DNA from: Actinernus sp. WN-2022
Taxonomy: Eukaryota; Cnidaria; Anthozoa; Actiniaria; Actinernidae
Direction of reading: 5' to 3'
DNA: 64,000 nt
Assembly: GCA_030867875.1 (NCBI GenBank)
Contig: JAOWCC010000577.1
Coordinates: forward strand, 154,744,344-154,808,343
In this document: one piece after another, positions 24,901 to 39,900 of the stretch
How positions within the stretch are numbered: position 1 is the first letter of the stretch
How the letters are laid out: every line of letters starts with the position of its first letter
Translations under genes and position numbers: made by a program
The notes under the pieces: generated by a model
Database searches by the model: none
What the model was told of the DNA's origin: nothing
What the model saw: the letters and a program-made list of their open reading frames with translations, nothing else

Positions 24901-27900
24901 TGTGGTAAAACTTTAACCTACAATCTGATTTTTTTGCCAAGTGGGAGGGGGAAAGGGGAAGCTGTACTGAGTAATTAAAGAATATCCTTCTTTGTCCATG
25001 GATCAGTAGGGGTACTGGCTAAGATTATGACTAACTGGCATTGATACTTACACTTGTTTCAATACTTGCTATTTGTGACTTGTAATCGACGTTTTCTTTG
25101 TCTTGGAAAGTCACAGGATTCCACTGCAGTGACGTAGTCCAGAATGTCATCTCAAACTGAGTATTCTTACGACCTGTGAAACAGAAATAAGGAAAAGAAA
25201 AAATGACAAAGAAAGATTATCATCATCGCAGTGGTTGCATCAATTACAGGACTAATACCCCATCCACATCAAAGCTTAAACATGTTTAAAAGCTACAATG
25301 ATGAAGACTCATCTGTACAGGTGAATGTCATTATCGGAATGAAATTAAAACTTTTGAGACTCTGTACGAAATGTTTTTGAAAGATTAAACCTTAAGCTTT
25401 CACTCTCAACTGAGCTTGAATACAAGTGTGCGAAGGTCACGCTCGCTTGCAGTCACGGGATTTCGGCCCACGTGACTGCAATATGTTGCCCCAAATGCGG
25501 GGGAGCTGGTACCGGCCCCCGTCACGGTTCAAATCAGGTTGGTTGATCCGGATGTAAATGGCTTCCATCACCCCGCGCTCAAATGTTTAAAAGTTGTTTA
25601 ATTAAACACGTTTAAAACAATAATCGTTCACACCGCGCGCTAAACCAATCTCAAATAGGCCATTTTGACGATGTTGTGCACGCAGCTAGAACAATGGTTA
25701 TCTGTTTTAAATAACAAAAGGATGGTGAACCAGAACGAGTCTTAGTAGCTCGCGTCTATTGTTCTACTGATGCGTGCCGAACATCGTCAAAATGACCTAT
25801 TGACCGATTTGTTGTCCCAATTCAGGTCAACTGACTTTTCCCTTGAGTAATGTTTTATTGTTTTTCTGTATCCCAAGAGGAAATGTACACATTTCTCTAA
25901 TTGGAAAACAAAGCACTGATGATCCTTTGGAGAGCTGTCACAAGATCTGAATTGGGACAACAAATGTACAAGCTAAATCGGTCTTTTGACCTTTATTATT
26001 AAGTAAACAACTTCTTCCAGGTAGTTTTAACCCTGTGTAACTAAACACATTCAAGATAAGGACTATATAAATCAGCTTAATTAAACAACTTCTTCCAGGT
26101 AGTTTTAATCCTGTGTTACTAAACATATTCAAGATAGGGGCTACATAAACTCAGTATAATTAAACAGGTTTAATTGGTATGAATGGGGTATAAGAAAACT
26201 AAATACTAACATATGTCATAAATATAATGTCAGAGTTGAACATAGAGATTCAATCGTTCTAATTGGTCGAGCGGTTCTGACTATGTCTCTATATTCACCG
26301 CGATACGTGGCGAATATGAGGTCTGCTGCTTTGAGCCAAATTTTCACAATGATATATGAAAGAAAATGTGTGCTTCTAAGAACTTAAGAAGCGAAACACT
26401 GTTTGTCGGAATATCCTGTAGTTGTCTCCATCTATGTCAAATAAGTTCACCATCCATTGGCACTGGAATTATATTATGACATGAAAGTTTTTATACTAGA
26501 TTTCATGGAAAGGTTGGAGCAACTTTTCATAAAAAAGAATTTGAAGCACGGACAACCGTAGGAGCAATATTGATGTGTCGTCGATGCTAGTTTGAGTGGC
26601 TTAATTCGTTACTCAGACCGCGTAAGCGGGTCCGAGTCTTAAATTGGATTCTGTGTACTTCTTTGGGCGTCGGAAATGGGAAATTGTATAACACTTCCAT
26701 TGTCGTGTTAACGATGTGGGATAAATTACTTTCTCAGATCGCACGGCTACCGCGTCGGACTTCGGCACTCTATATATTTTAACGACTTCCCACTAATTAC
26801 CTTATTATTCTTATAAAGGAATTTTTATTGACCCCAAAAATACATGAATCTTTTCAGAATTCGCTGTAATTCTTGTTTTTAAAGGACACAATGTTATACA
26901 TTCAAACAGCTAGCTACTATGCCCCGAAAGTACTCTGAAAGCTTTTAGACAAAACACATTATCGGATTAAAACGAGGTTATATCTCTTTGAGGTGATAAG
27001 GAGGGGATCAAAACGATTAAATGAAATTTCAGCATTTAGATGTCATGATGAAAACACATTAGCCGGAAATGAAACTTTGTTCAGTTACGAGTACTTTTAT
27101 GTAGTAATTAATTCATAAAGTAAAGTAAAGTACCGGTAACTTTATTTAACGTCGGTAACTCGTGACAGTCTGGTGAGACTGATAAACTTGAGCCGACGTG
27201 GGATCTACGATTTTACGTCCTTATCCGAGAAGAAGTGAACGTCTAACCATTTGCAGTTTGAGAACGAGCTTTTTTCACAAAAATAGCACCTTCTACTCAG
27301 TTATTTTAAAACCCGGAGTGTTGGTCCGGCCTGGGTTTGAAGCCGCGACCTCCCGCACGACAGACCGGAGCAATGACCACCGAGCTATTAAATCGGGTCA
27401 CTCCAGCATGACCCAAATGTTGATCAACTAAAATATGGCTGCGCCGATCACTCTTCATTCATTTCACATCCAATATTGCAGCTAAAATAATATGACCCAA
27501 TATTGACCCATCTAGGATATTTTTGGGGGATATTTAGAGAAGTCGGAGATATTTATAGCCTGAGAAAACAGCCGCTTCTCATCGCGGTTGATTTCAATCC
27601 CTTTAGAGAGACTGATTGAACTTAGCAAATTTCCTCTGGTTTTCCGTGGTGTGGACTCTTATTTACCACGATTTACGTCATCACATGGTAAAAATTTGTT
27701 GTGGACTCACAAGGCGCAGCCGAACAACAAATTTTGACCATGTGATGACGTAAATCGTGGTAAATAAGAGTCCACACCACGGAAAACCAGAGGAAATTTG
27801 TTTTTTTTACAACAATATTAGAAAACGTACAAGGAAGTTTCGTTAGAAAGCGTGACAGCTTTGAAAGAGCCAGCGTTGTCTATAACTTTCTCGCGTCAGC

Positions 27901-30900
27901 ACCGTTGTCTGTACTCTCATTTACCACCGCACATCGACCAATCAGATCGCGAGATTACCGGTAGTTGTGGTAAAAATAGAGCTTTTCAGTGTGCCTCAGA
28001 TGACGACAATATGGCGAAATTACATGTACGCACTAACCTTCAGAGAACGTATGTCATTACGCGCCTAATCCAAGATTGGGTCACGTGACCAGTCAGAAAC
28101 AGGGCTCTTACGACGCCATTTTGGATTAGGCGCATAAAGGCTCTTGGGTACAAGGTTGATGTTGCAAAGTTGCAAACAAACACCTTTTTGACAGTGTTAT
28201 TAGGATTTCACTGGGGCGGCAATTTACGAAATACTCGAGATATTTTGAGATATTTAGAGAAATGTTGAGATATTTAGAAAACATTTGAGATATTTATAAC
28301 TTTTTTGGAGCATTTCTGGAAATATTTTTTCGAGATATTTGTAGCTAAGCCTAGACCCATCCCCTATAGTATAAACCTGCAAAACCCAACCCAAAATTAA
28401 TATGCTCGGTGCTCACGAAAGGTAAAGTGAATATGTTCGGTGGTCACAGCTGTGATAAAATAAAACTGCTCATGCTCGCCGTTAAAACAAGATGTTCGCC
28501 TGCTCGCCAGTGCTTGAATTTACCATTCAGTAGCCCTCTGATTGTGCGTGCGTACTAACCGTGATCTGCATGTATTCGTAGTAATTCCGATGTGACGTGC
28601 AACAACGGGCCACCATAAAAATCCGACTGATTGAGTATCTGTGCAGCTTTAGTCTGCTGCATCGTGCATCGGCAGCGCCAAAGCTAACCTTCTAGCTATG
28701 CGGCCGTTGATAAACAAACTGATTAAAACATTGCATTAATTGATTAATGGTTTGCACACAGGATCACTCCGGATCGGGAAGGTAGTAACGCAATCACCTG
28801 TTTATGCAGGCTAACGCGTCGTTTAGCCTACTCGGCTTTGCTTAGCAGTGTCTTCGTTCCTGTACAAGCTATATAACCCACCAAATTTACATTCTTACTG
28901 ATTTTAATGTGCTTGTGCTATTGCCAGAAAATCGTAAGAAGGTCTGTTGGAACATGTCTTATGTTGTATGTTGGTCCGAGTTATAGCTGCGTGCAGCTTA
29001 TTTTTCCTTGATGACTTCAAACCTTTCAAAGCTAAATTTGAAACTTAATTATTTACCTTTGTAAAATTCCAGCAACTTCTGAATCTCTGCGTATGTCAGT
29101 ATCATTGGGAATACGATAAAGTCATCGAAGTCCGACGGTCCAGTTTGTCCTAGCTGAATAAAACTGCTGCTACCCTTATCGGTATATATTTGGCTATAAC
29201 AACTTTCATTCAGGAATGTAACTTGTGCGCCGTTTTTGTAGATCACCAAAGTGGATGTCGAGCTCAAGGTGAAAGCAATGTGAGTCCATACACCTTCCAC
29301 ACAGTCAAATTTGTAGCGGCAACGGCCACTGTGTTTCGTCACCTGAACAAAAACAAAAAAAAGAGACATTTCGGACCATTTGTAAGAGATAAGACTAGGA
29401 AGACAACGTCTTGCCGGATTTGAAAGTAAATACAGTTTGCATAGGGGCACAAGCTGGATGCTAGTGGCTAATACATTGTCAGATAAAAGCAGTAAATCCT
29501 GGCCTTTTGTTTATAAGTAATAATTCTGGTTTAACATGGCTTCAAATTCACTTGTATTAACAGCTGTCATTTTGAGTAACAAGTGCCCAGCTCAGAGCGA
29601 TCCGAGATCGCCATCCGAGGTGGACTGACTACATTCATTTCAGACCAACGTCGCATTACATCAGACTGTTCACACTTAGTATTTAATTTATTTGGCATAC
29701 ATCGATGTCGGATCGATACTCTATCTTACATCTAACTGCCTATTGAGTGAACTGCTTCTAACTTAATTGACATGTTATTTTCTACTTAAAGTATAAGTCC
29801 CTAGTACCAATTTTGTAGTACCTGGATAACGAGCTCATCTTGGTTGGGTGTGGTATCGATCTGAACTCCAAAGTCATCTTCGCCACACGAACCACTGCAG
29901 AATATGATCGCTGGCTCAGACACATTCCGTTCGTGGTACCTCAACCATAGCATAGTGGTGATCCCGGATGAACAAGTTCCCGGATTTAATAGGCAGGCAT
30001 GGGCTTCCATCGTGATGGAGCTGTTTTCCTTAGTGGATATTCCTCCCCCGCGAATACCTTTTTTGATACGTTCGGGATTGTTAATTCCTAATCCCCACTT
30101 GGGTCGAATCATGTTCTTCAAGTCGAATGGGAAGTCGAAAGGGTACAAGTCGTATGCATCGGCAGTGAAGTTTTGGATGGAAATTCCTGAGTATAGAAAC
30201 ACATAAAGCCACAACGATGTTAATGAACAGTTAACAATAGAAACAGAGCCAAGTCAAAGTTGTAAAAAGCGGCAATCAGTACCGTCACGAAGATTTTAAG
30301 TTTAGTTAGGCAGAGGAGGGAGGTCGACTATGATAACAAATCCTCATCCGAAATTACATAGGATAGTGATCTACGCTGAGTGCTAGAGGTTCTTCTCACT
30401 CACTTCACGGACCGGCGAATGAGCGCCGGAGGCGGTACCGCTCATATGGCCGTGAACTGAACGAGAAAAACCACCCAGGCTTTTCATTTTAGAGGATCGG
30501 TTGAAACTACTCTTAAACTACTAAGCAGTTACAACTGGTTAGAAATTAGTTGGGGGGGGGGGGGGTGAAGTGAGCTATTAAGGGTAATGGCAAGTCACGT
30601 GACTTCTTTTGCCCAATGACCCTTTAATGCAATATTGTAGTTAACTTTTCTAAGTAGAAATGGATACAGGGCCGTACCTTTATAGCAAACACCAATTTTC
30701 GTCAATGTTTCTGTTAAACTCGCAACCGCATTTTCTTTTACTGATTTTCGTTCACTTAAAGGGGTTAAGAATAACGATGCAGTGTAAGAATTATCGTACG
30801 AAATGTGGCAGACTTACATTACTTATTTTGACTGTGCTGAAATAAGGAAAACAGTAGTTTTTAACCGAAATTTGATTCCTGAACCTTAAACATGAGGCAA

Positions 30901-33900
30901 TAGCTCCGATCGGTTGCTGAATTAATTATAAAATATAAATACAGATTATATATTTTTCGTTTCAACAACATTACCTTGATCAGATTTTACCAGATTATTT
31001 CATGAGTACATTTATGTAAATATAAAAATTGGCTAAAAGCTCAAAACAGCTTCAATCTGAAAAGTGTAACAAATGGCAACGACTAGTCAGCCATGATCAT
31101 GAAAAGACAGCATGTTTCAATCTATATCTAGATACATATGAAGCACGTTAACACAAAAAGAGCCTTGGACAAGAAGGCTCCTTTCGTGTTAACATGCTTC
31201 ATCTTGTGTGCTTGTTCACTTTAAGAGGTAATAACGCGCTTTCCAGTGTTTTATTTAAAGAGCAAATGACAGTCTGACTTTTCTGGCGTTTCCACCCCAT
31301 AATACCTTTATCTGAGATCTATCCCATAATTTCTTTATTTGAGAGCTAGAGGTTAGGGTTAGGTTAGAAAAAAAACATGTTCGGGTATTTCTAATCAAAC
31401 TACGTCGAAACTGGCTCGCTAGTCTTAAAACGCTGGAAGAGAACGTTGTTTTGACGTGTAGTACATTGAAATCCATTAAAAGCTCGAGAAATGTCCTCAC
31501 TTTGAAGTTTAGGTTACACAAGATGAAGCAGTGTTAACACAAAAAGAGGTAGCCTTGGACAAGAAGGCTCCTTTCGTGTTTTAAACATGCTTCATACCTT
31601 CTTACCTCCTTGACAATCCTCGGAGAATCTTGACGACGGATCGCATTCACACTGGCCTCGTAGTTCGTTGCAAATCATATTTAGCGGACATGGATGCTTG
31701 CAAAATGTTACTAAAGAAACACGACATTTGTTATTCAATATACTTTCATTAAAGTAAAAAGTAAAGTAAAGTTCTATATTTAACGTCGGTAGCCCCTTAA
31801 GTCTAACCGATTGCTCTTCCAGGAGGCTGATGGAGTGATGGTGCACAACTGTACTCTCTTCTCTGGCAGAGCTCCCAATTAAGGGAATTTAAAGCTAGGT
31901 ACAAGCTACTCGGATCAGAGAAGAGTAGATATGGATGTACAGTCTGTCTGCGACAGGAATCGAACCGCATGCTCAATATGGTGTGGGCTAACCCATTGCG
32001 CCACACACACGCACATATTAGTCTGCTGTATATTTTTACGTGTTATTTTGGCGAGCAATTAGGCGAGCCAAAATGGCAATGATGAGTACAAATACACACC
32101 TGTATTAGCTGGTTACCCGACTAATAAGTTGTTTATTATAATTATAAATCTGAAGAGGAACAGCACTATGGCAACTGGGAAACCATTTTATTCTTAAATT
32201 TTCAATACGGTCTCATATTTCTTACGTTCTTGTGCATATTCTTTGCAGATTTATATCAGTAATGATACAAATTCAACGGTCAACACTCAAGATTCAGCTG
32301 CTTTTGTATAGAGAACCCGATTCGGCAGTGGGCTCGATTCCGAGTCGAAATATGTTTTACATTAAATTGTGTTTGACATTAAATTCGGTTGTAACTAACC
32401 TTTGGGAACAAGAATTTCAAAATCAGTTGGAACAAAAGAGGCCGCATTATTAATGAACGAAGTCGTTCTTATAAAAGTAAACGTTGTTCCCACGGTCGCA
32501 TCAATGGTTTGGTTCACAAGATTGAACACCAAATCATCACCAAACTTTGGAAAGTAGTTGGTCGATCTGCAGTCAAAGGCGTTCCAGGTTGCATTGTCTC
32601 GTATTGGCATCTTCAGAGGGTAATCTCCAACAGAACTATTAAGACTGAATAAGAAAGCTTTGTTGCTTGGAAGAGTTGTCTTATTGGTACACTGGCCAAA
32701 ACCTTGAATTGCAAAGAAAAGTTAGAGATGGAGTGGATCGTGTGATATTAACGCCGTTAAAGTGAAATACATCAAGACCTGGAAAACACGATGGGAGGTT
32801 TAAACAATCTTTTTCAGACTAAGTGGTGCTTTAATTATCTATAAGAAGCCTGACCTAATGATTACCTGCAAATAATTATAAATTAATATAAAACGTGGCG
32901 TTGTATTTTTTCTTAGTTGAGGCCGGATTCGTTTAGTGGGTATTCTGAAAAGAGGTATTTAGCACGAACCATTACAGAACTAGTGCTGGATTAGTGGCTT
33001 AGAATATGTTGTACAATACATTATTTCTAGTTGATGATTCAATTGAGTGACCATGATCGACTGTTTTTGCACTTTCGTTCAACTTCTGATGCATATTGTT
33101 CTTTTCCGTGTGACGTAATCGCCGCCATCGTGGTGGACGTTAAAAAAGATGTCTCGTTAGCTTCTTTTGTTAGTTCCACCAACATGCTCGCCATGTATTT
33201 GTCATTTGAATCTCTGGGGATTGATAGCAAACCGGCCAGCAATAGATTATCCTGATCGAAAGGAAAGCGTGCCAATTACCTTTCCAAGACTGGTCGTAGA
33301 ATCCTCCGAATATGTTACCCAAATAACGGATGATTGTAATTGTTGGACCTTTCTGTGCGCATTTCATGTGAAGCTTTTCAGCACTTGGCCAACCATTGCG
33401 AGAGAGACTGTGGCACGGTGTCCAAAAATTGCTAAAACCTGCGTCTGTCATCCAGGTCTGAATCTCATTTGTGTAATTCTTGATGTGACCAACAATGTTT
33501 GATTCGAGACCTGTAGTACAAGAAAATATATCGAATCATAAGGGTAAAACATAAAGATGAAAGGCAAGGTAAAGCACAAAAGCTTTGTCAGTGAATTCGA
33601 ATGAAAAAGTCCCTTTCATTTAAACTATAGCACCAATGGTTGAATACCTTCTATTTTGTTGAATGACTTTCCGGTTCCACCGCTGCAGCTTGGACTTGTG
33701 CTTAAGGTTACTTTGTCAATTGCCAAATCACCACGGTAACCGTCACCAACAATCCCCTCAAAGATGACCTAAATTGTTTTAAAACTAGTTATTTTGTATA
33801 TGAAATTCATTTAAACATTCCAGTCACTGTAATGTTCCCTGCTGCTACAAGAAAGCTGAACGAACAAATGAACATTACCAGAAACGCTATATATTTGTAA

Positions 33901-36900
33901 CGTTTCTAGTGATTGAACGGCGTTGAATGCCCATCTAAATCAAGTGCATGTAAATTTATTTATATCTCTGTAGAGCTAACCTTGCCCTTTCCAAGGATGT
34001 TTAAAGGAAGACTGACCAAACGCCACATGTCACCCTGATCGCCAGCAAGTGACCAAAGTAGCTGTTCCTTTCTATCATAACTTTGCATGTAGACATTTAA
34101 CCTGCCAATGTCTTGTCCGTTAAAGTTATAGTAGAACTGGAGGCAGTTGATTTGCATGGGGATGTACTGAGAGGTCGCCAGGCGAGCTGTGCGTCCTTTG
34201 CGCTGAGGGAACGACGCCTCGACGAACAAGTAATCTGCAACAAAGACAAGCGATTTAATGACAAAACAAATGGCAAGAGACTAATTAGCCAATGATTTTG
34301 CCTTCTAAAATGATTTGAATTAAATTTTCAGAAATAAATTAATATTTCTCAAATCGTGCACGTTGGACGCGAGAACATGTAGATAACTCGATGCGACCGT
34401 ATTCATAAAGTTACGTTTGATATCGAACTACATCCAGGGGGTTAACTGAGTATCAGGCCCAAGGGGAATAGGAAACAGAATGAGGGAATTGGGGAGAGGT
34501 GGAGGGGAGAAAAGAAAAGCCTGACAAAAGTCATTTTAAGAACCCCTGTCGTAAGACCGGATTCTGGCTGTAGCGCTGATTGGATACCGTACAAAATATG
34601 TTGACGTCACACTGATTAGAGGAAATAAAAGAACTCACAAACGTGTTGTTATCATATATATATATATATTACTGTGCTCAGAACAATATTTTAAGCGTTC
34701 CATTCTGGAACTCCATGTATTTTCACTGATGTCAAGGACAGATTGTAGGATGCTTTAGAGTTCTTCCTTCAACCCGGACAAGAACTTTAATTTAATTGTC
34801 TCCTAGAGTTTGTTTAGCGAAATACACGGCTAAGGAGTGTTGCCGACCACCAGCTCCGGTGAGTGATACAATATGGGATCCCATTTGTCTTTCTCTCTTA
34901 TTAATTTTCTCGTCGTATCACTCGGTTTGATTCGGTTAGACTGTGTGGAACGCCTTGCCTATATATCGGTAAATAATTTGAGCAACATGTTGTTATGGAG
35001 CATTTTTCTCTGAAAAAGGTAAGGCGCGAACTGCCGCCAGCGAGGAGCGAAGCGACGAGGAGTGCTGTCGAACGCCTATCATTTCCCTGAATAACTGTAG
35101 AGTAGCAATGACAGAATAACAGGCCTTAATACCGTTACACAGGCCAGGAGCCAGTTAAGTCTTTGTGTGGCGTTACTCTAAGCAAAATAAAGAAGGCTGG
35201 CTGTAGTTTCTCGAAGCCTGATTAGCGTTAATCCTAGCATATCAAAAAACGAGTGTCCATTTAGAGGTCTGGGATCTAGTAACCGCCAGTTTGAATGTCC
35301 TGGCAGCTCTTCCAAATATGGAATATGGAATTTTCCTAATATGGAAGAGGCCGCGGGAAACTTTTGCTTGCTATTTTATTGATATGGATTAAATGTTAAC
35401 CGAGGATTTTAGTTCTCTTGGTAAAAGGTGTCTTTCCCTAAACTAGGATTACGAGTAGAAAGGTACTACTCGTTCCTCATCAAAACATTAGTTTTTAATG
35501 CCAAATCAGTAATCCACGAGTTAGCAAATCGAACTAAAGATTACCTTTAACCCTGGATTAGCTTAATCGGGCTTTCAGGAACTGGGTCCTAAATATTCAC
35601 ATGACAAATATCGCAAACCTGGCAGGATTTCCCAGTCAAGTTTTAACATTCTGTTTCGGTCCGTTTGCTTTTCGTTCTCTGAACAAAAGGTAAAGTGGTG
35701 ACACATGACAATCTTGAAAGATCGCCCGGAATATTGTTATTAGATGAATGGTGTGAACGCGCGTCAAGGATCATTGGGGGCGAAAGACTGTTTAATGGCG
35801 TTGTGTCAGGATCTCCTTCCCTCTCTTCCTATCTCTCTTCCCTTCTCCTTCTCCCTTTGAGCGTGATGATCAGCAGTTAGGTTTAGGCAGAAGGTTTAGC
35901 GATAGATTTTATGATAGTTAGAACGATTATTTCAACTGCAGCTCTTAGTTAGCATTGCAAGACCTGATAGACGTTTCCCTTCCAGCTGAATGTAAACGGG
36001 ACACATATAACTATGTCATAATAGCATAATCCAGTCACCGTCTATTGGGAAACTCGCCACCTGATTGGCTAGCCAGGCACGGTCTATTATACAAATATAG
36101 TGTGTCCGTCGAGGAACTATTATACACATAGACTGTGTCCGTCGAAGAACTATCGGCTGATAGTTGCCCATTGTTCTTAAAACAAATATAAGCCCGAGAA
36201 CGAAAATATGCTAGTTTTAAGAACATCAAATTTCCAAGGGAAACTATCAGCCGATAGTTCCGAGACAAACACACTCTATTTGTCGTTATTGTTCATCACA
36301 AAATTGGCTTCCGCTCTCAACGGGCACTATTATGCACTATTATACAAATAGACTGTGTCCGTAGAGGAACTATTTTACAAATAGACTGTGTCCGTCGAGG
36401 AACTATCGGCTGATAGTTGCCCACGGAAATTTGATGTTCTTAAAACAAAATATGGTAGTTTTAAGAACATCAAATTTCCAAGGGAAACTATCAGCCGATA
36501 GGTCCGAGACAGACACAATCTATTTGCGTTATTGTTCATCACAAAATTGTCTTTCGTGCTGATAGTTTGCCTCCGCGGACGACAACTATCACGTCACGCG
36601 TTCGCTTTTGGTTAATGAGCGCGCCCAAAATGTTGTGGTGAACTATAACGGCTGATAGCTTCCCTTGGAAATTTGATGTTCTTAAAACTAGCATATAAGC
36701 CTTCGAATGCAAACTATCAGGAGTTATAGTTCACCACAAAATTTTGGCGCGCGCTCATTGGCTAAAAGCGATCACATGACGTGATAGTTGTCGTCCGCGG
36801 ATGAAAACTATCAGGCGTTATAGTTCACCACAAAATTGTGGCGCGCTTATTGCCTAAGAGCGATCACGTGACGTGATAGTTGTCGCGTCGTCCGCGGATG

Positions 36901-39900
36901 AAAACTATTTAACAATTAGACCCGCTGCGCCTCATGGGCTATTTAACTCGTAGCCCATGAGGGCGAGAGGTCTAATTGTTTTAGTATAAACTAACTAGTC
37001 GGACAGTAGAAAATAATAGAAAGAAACAAATTGAAGTTGAAAAATGTTATTATTTCGTGAAAATGCGTACGGTTTTTCTCTACCATGGGCTATCACAAAT
37101 AGACCTATAGTAGGGTAGCCAATCAGAATGCAGGATTTGCAATAGTCCACTAGTTGGCGATAGTGCCCGCTGAGAGCGGAAGACAATTTTGTGATGACCA
37201 ATAACGACAAATATGAACTATCTTGCGTAGATTGGATATACGAAATTAGCGACCCTTGTCAACAATATGTAACTTTCATAAGAATTCATCAGAAACTTTA
37301 TGATAAATATTTCCCATTAAAGATTGTTAAAATAAATCCTAAAACCAGGAAAAATGCATGGATCACTCAAGGAATCCTAAAATCAGTCAAACGGAAAAAT
37401 AAATTATTTCGGTTAAACACTAAATATCCCACACCTAGTAATATTCTTAAATGGAAAATTTACCGTAATAAACTTAATCACTTAATACGGTCCATAAAAC
37501 ACAACTATTATAAAAATTTACTTGAAAAATCTAGTGGCAATATGAGAGCTACATGGAATATAGTAAATCAAATATTAAAAAAGAAAAGGAAATCAAGCAC
37601 AGTTTTGTTTATAGATTATAATGGTACGAAGTTTAATAACAAATCTGACATTGCAAACATATTTAATACCTATTTTACTAATGTTGAGCCATCCTTATCC
37701 AAAAAGCTCCCTGCAAGCTCCAAACATTTTAAATACTGGATGAAAGAATCTTTTCAGTGCAAACTGGCATTAAACTATATTTCACCATTTAAAGTACTTG
37801 ATTGTCTATATGAATTAGATTCCTTAAAATCTACAGGAAGTGATAACATACCAATTAAATATATAAAACAGTCTGCTGACATTATTTTTAGACCTCTATG
37901 TTTTATTATGAATACATCTCTTGATTGTGGTACATTCCCTGACCTTATGAAAATTGCTAAAGTTATCCCTGTGTTTAAGGCTGGTGATCATTCAAATGTG
38001 ACAAATTATCGACCAATTTCACTGTTACCAACTTTGAGAAGATAATCTGTGAAAAACTAACCCAGTATCTAGAAGATAACAATTTGCTTTATCAGTATCA
38101 GTTTGTTTTTCGTAAAAAGCGAGGCACACAACTAGCCATTATAGACTTTGTCGAGAAAATAAGAGATGCAATAGACAATGGTAAATTATCAATCGGCATT
38201 TTCTTAGATTTATCGAAAGCATTCGACACAGTGAATCATAAAATACTTTTGGAAAAACTAACCTATTATGGTATTATAGATAAAGAATTATCCTGGTTCA
38301 AAAGTTACTTAACCAACCTACAAAAATTCGTCTCCATTGATGATGCAAATTCTGAATATTCCGATATATATGTGGTGTTCCACAGCAATCCATTTTAGGT
38401 CCTATTCTGTTTCTTATTTTTATAAACGATGCAAAGGTATTTAATAGACTAGCTCACCTTGTATTATATGCAGATGGTATTAATATTTTGTATTCTCACA
38501 GACCTTAAAACAGTAATTTCAATAATTAATTCAAACTTAAAGAATTAGCAGAATAGGTTAACTATTAACCTCTCAAAAACCTGTTGTGTCTTATTCGAAT
38601 CTCGACAAAGACTTGGAAATACAACCCAAATAATTTTGTTAATCTTACTGGCAAAAAAAATTAAATTAAAATGTTTTCAAATTTTTCAGGAGTGGTAATT
38701 GATAAATATTTAAATTGGAGTCATCAAATCGATCTAGTTACAAATAAAATAGCAAAATCAGTTGGTATAATTTATAAGTGTCGCTCATGTTTAAATCACA
38801 AGATCTTACTCAACCTGTATTATAATCGTATCTACCATTACATATCCTATTGTACCGTAATCTGGGGTAGTAATTATAAAACAAACTTAAAGCCCCTTTA
38901 CATTTTGCAAAAACGTGCTGTTCGAGTAAGAACATTCTCAAAATACCAAGATCACAGTCGACCGTTATTCTATCGTCTTAATCTTCTTAACGTTTATGAA
39001 ATTACCAAACTCCAGCTAGGTGAACTTGTTTATAAACATTCTAATAATCTTTTGCCAACAAGTTTTGACATTCCATTGACTAGTATAGCTGAAGTCCACA
39101 CTCATAACACTCGGTCAGGAACAAATATGAATTTGTTTTTACCAAGACAAAATACTAATTATGGAAAATTCTCAATAAAATTTGGTGCAGTACAAATTTG
39201 GAATGAAATACCCTTAACTATAAAACAATCGACTTCTCTTAGTTTATTTAGAAAACGTTACAAAAAACACCTTCTAGATTCTTCTTTCGAAATCTAATTT
39301 AACATACTTAACTTAGTCGCTGACTTACACCATTGTATTTACTTTGTAGATCACTTGTATACATGTATTTAGCTTTAGTATATAATTGATTCATCTCCAC
39401 CTACATGGGACTATTTAGTGTAATTAATTATTCTAGGTGTATGAGCACGCTTTGTAACCCTCCGGGTTTTAAGCTCATGCTCCTTTCCATTCTTCTTTTC
39501 TTCCCTTCTTATTATCTTGTATTCTATAATTTTATGAGATGGATAAATAAATTAATCTTGAATCTTGAATCATAGACTGTGTTTCTGTCTCGGAACTATC
39601 GGCTGATAGTTTCCCTTGGAAATTTGATGTTCTTAAAACTAGCATATTTTCGTTCTCGGGCTTATATTTGTTTTAAGAACATCAAATTTCCGCGGGCAAG
39701 TATCAGCCGATAGTTCCTCGACGGACGAAGTCTATTTGTATATTAGTATAAACCAACTAGTGGACTATTACAAATCCTGCATTCTGATTGGCTACGCTAC
39801 TATAGGTCTATTTGTGATAGCCCATGGTAGAGAAAAACCGTACGCATTTTCACGAAATAATAAAAAAAATCAACTTGAATTTGTTTCTTTCTATTATTTC

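Larger units (their letters stand above)
25174..29056. other. Intron between jellyroll 2 and SEA
   Basis: Holds a two-copy 79-base direct repeat (26003-26160; AACAACTTCTTCCAGGTAGT), a SINE (27117-27400), a 178-base palindrome (27626-27803), a smaller imperfect palindrome (28055-28135, GCGCCTAATCCAA and inverse) and repeated GAGATATTTAGA phrases near 27530 and 28240-28340. No coding signal. Confidence 0.55.
37214..39570 (+). mobile_element. 5'-truncated LINE inserted in the foldback element
   Basis: The left junction follows ACGACAAATA and the right junction precedes TAGACTGTGTTTCTG; the uninterrupted sequence ACGACAAATAGACTGTG exists at 40079-40095, showing the pre-insertion site. The 3' end has tandem TTGAATC, typical of CR1/L2-like elements. 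The endonuclease domain is missing. Confidence 0.9.

Noticed and set aside
31352..31367. Interstitial TTAGGG-type telomere repeat
   Set aside because: Only about two imperfect units; similar phrases at 41047 and 43527 are equally short.
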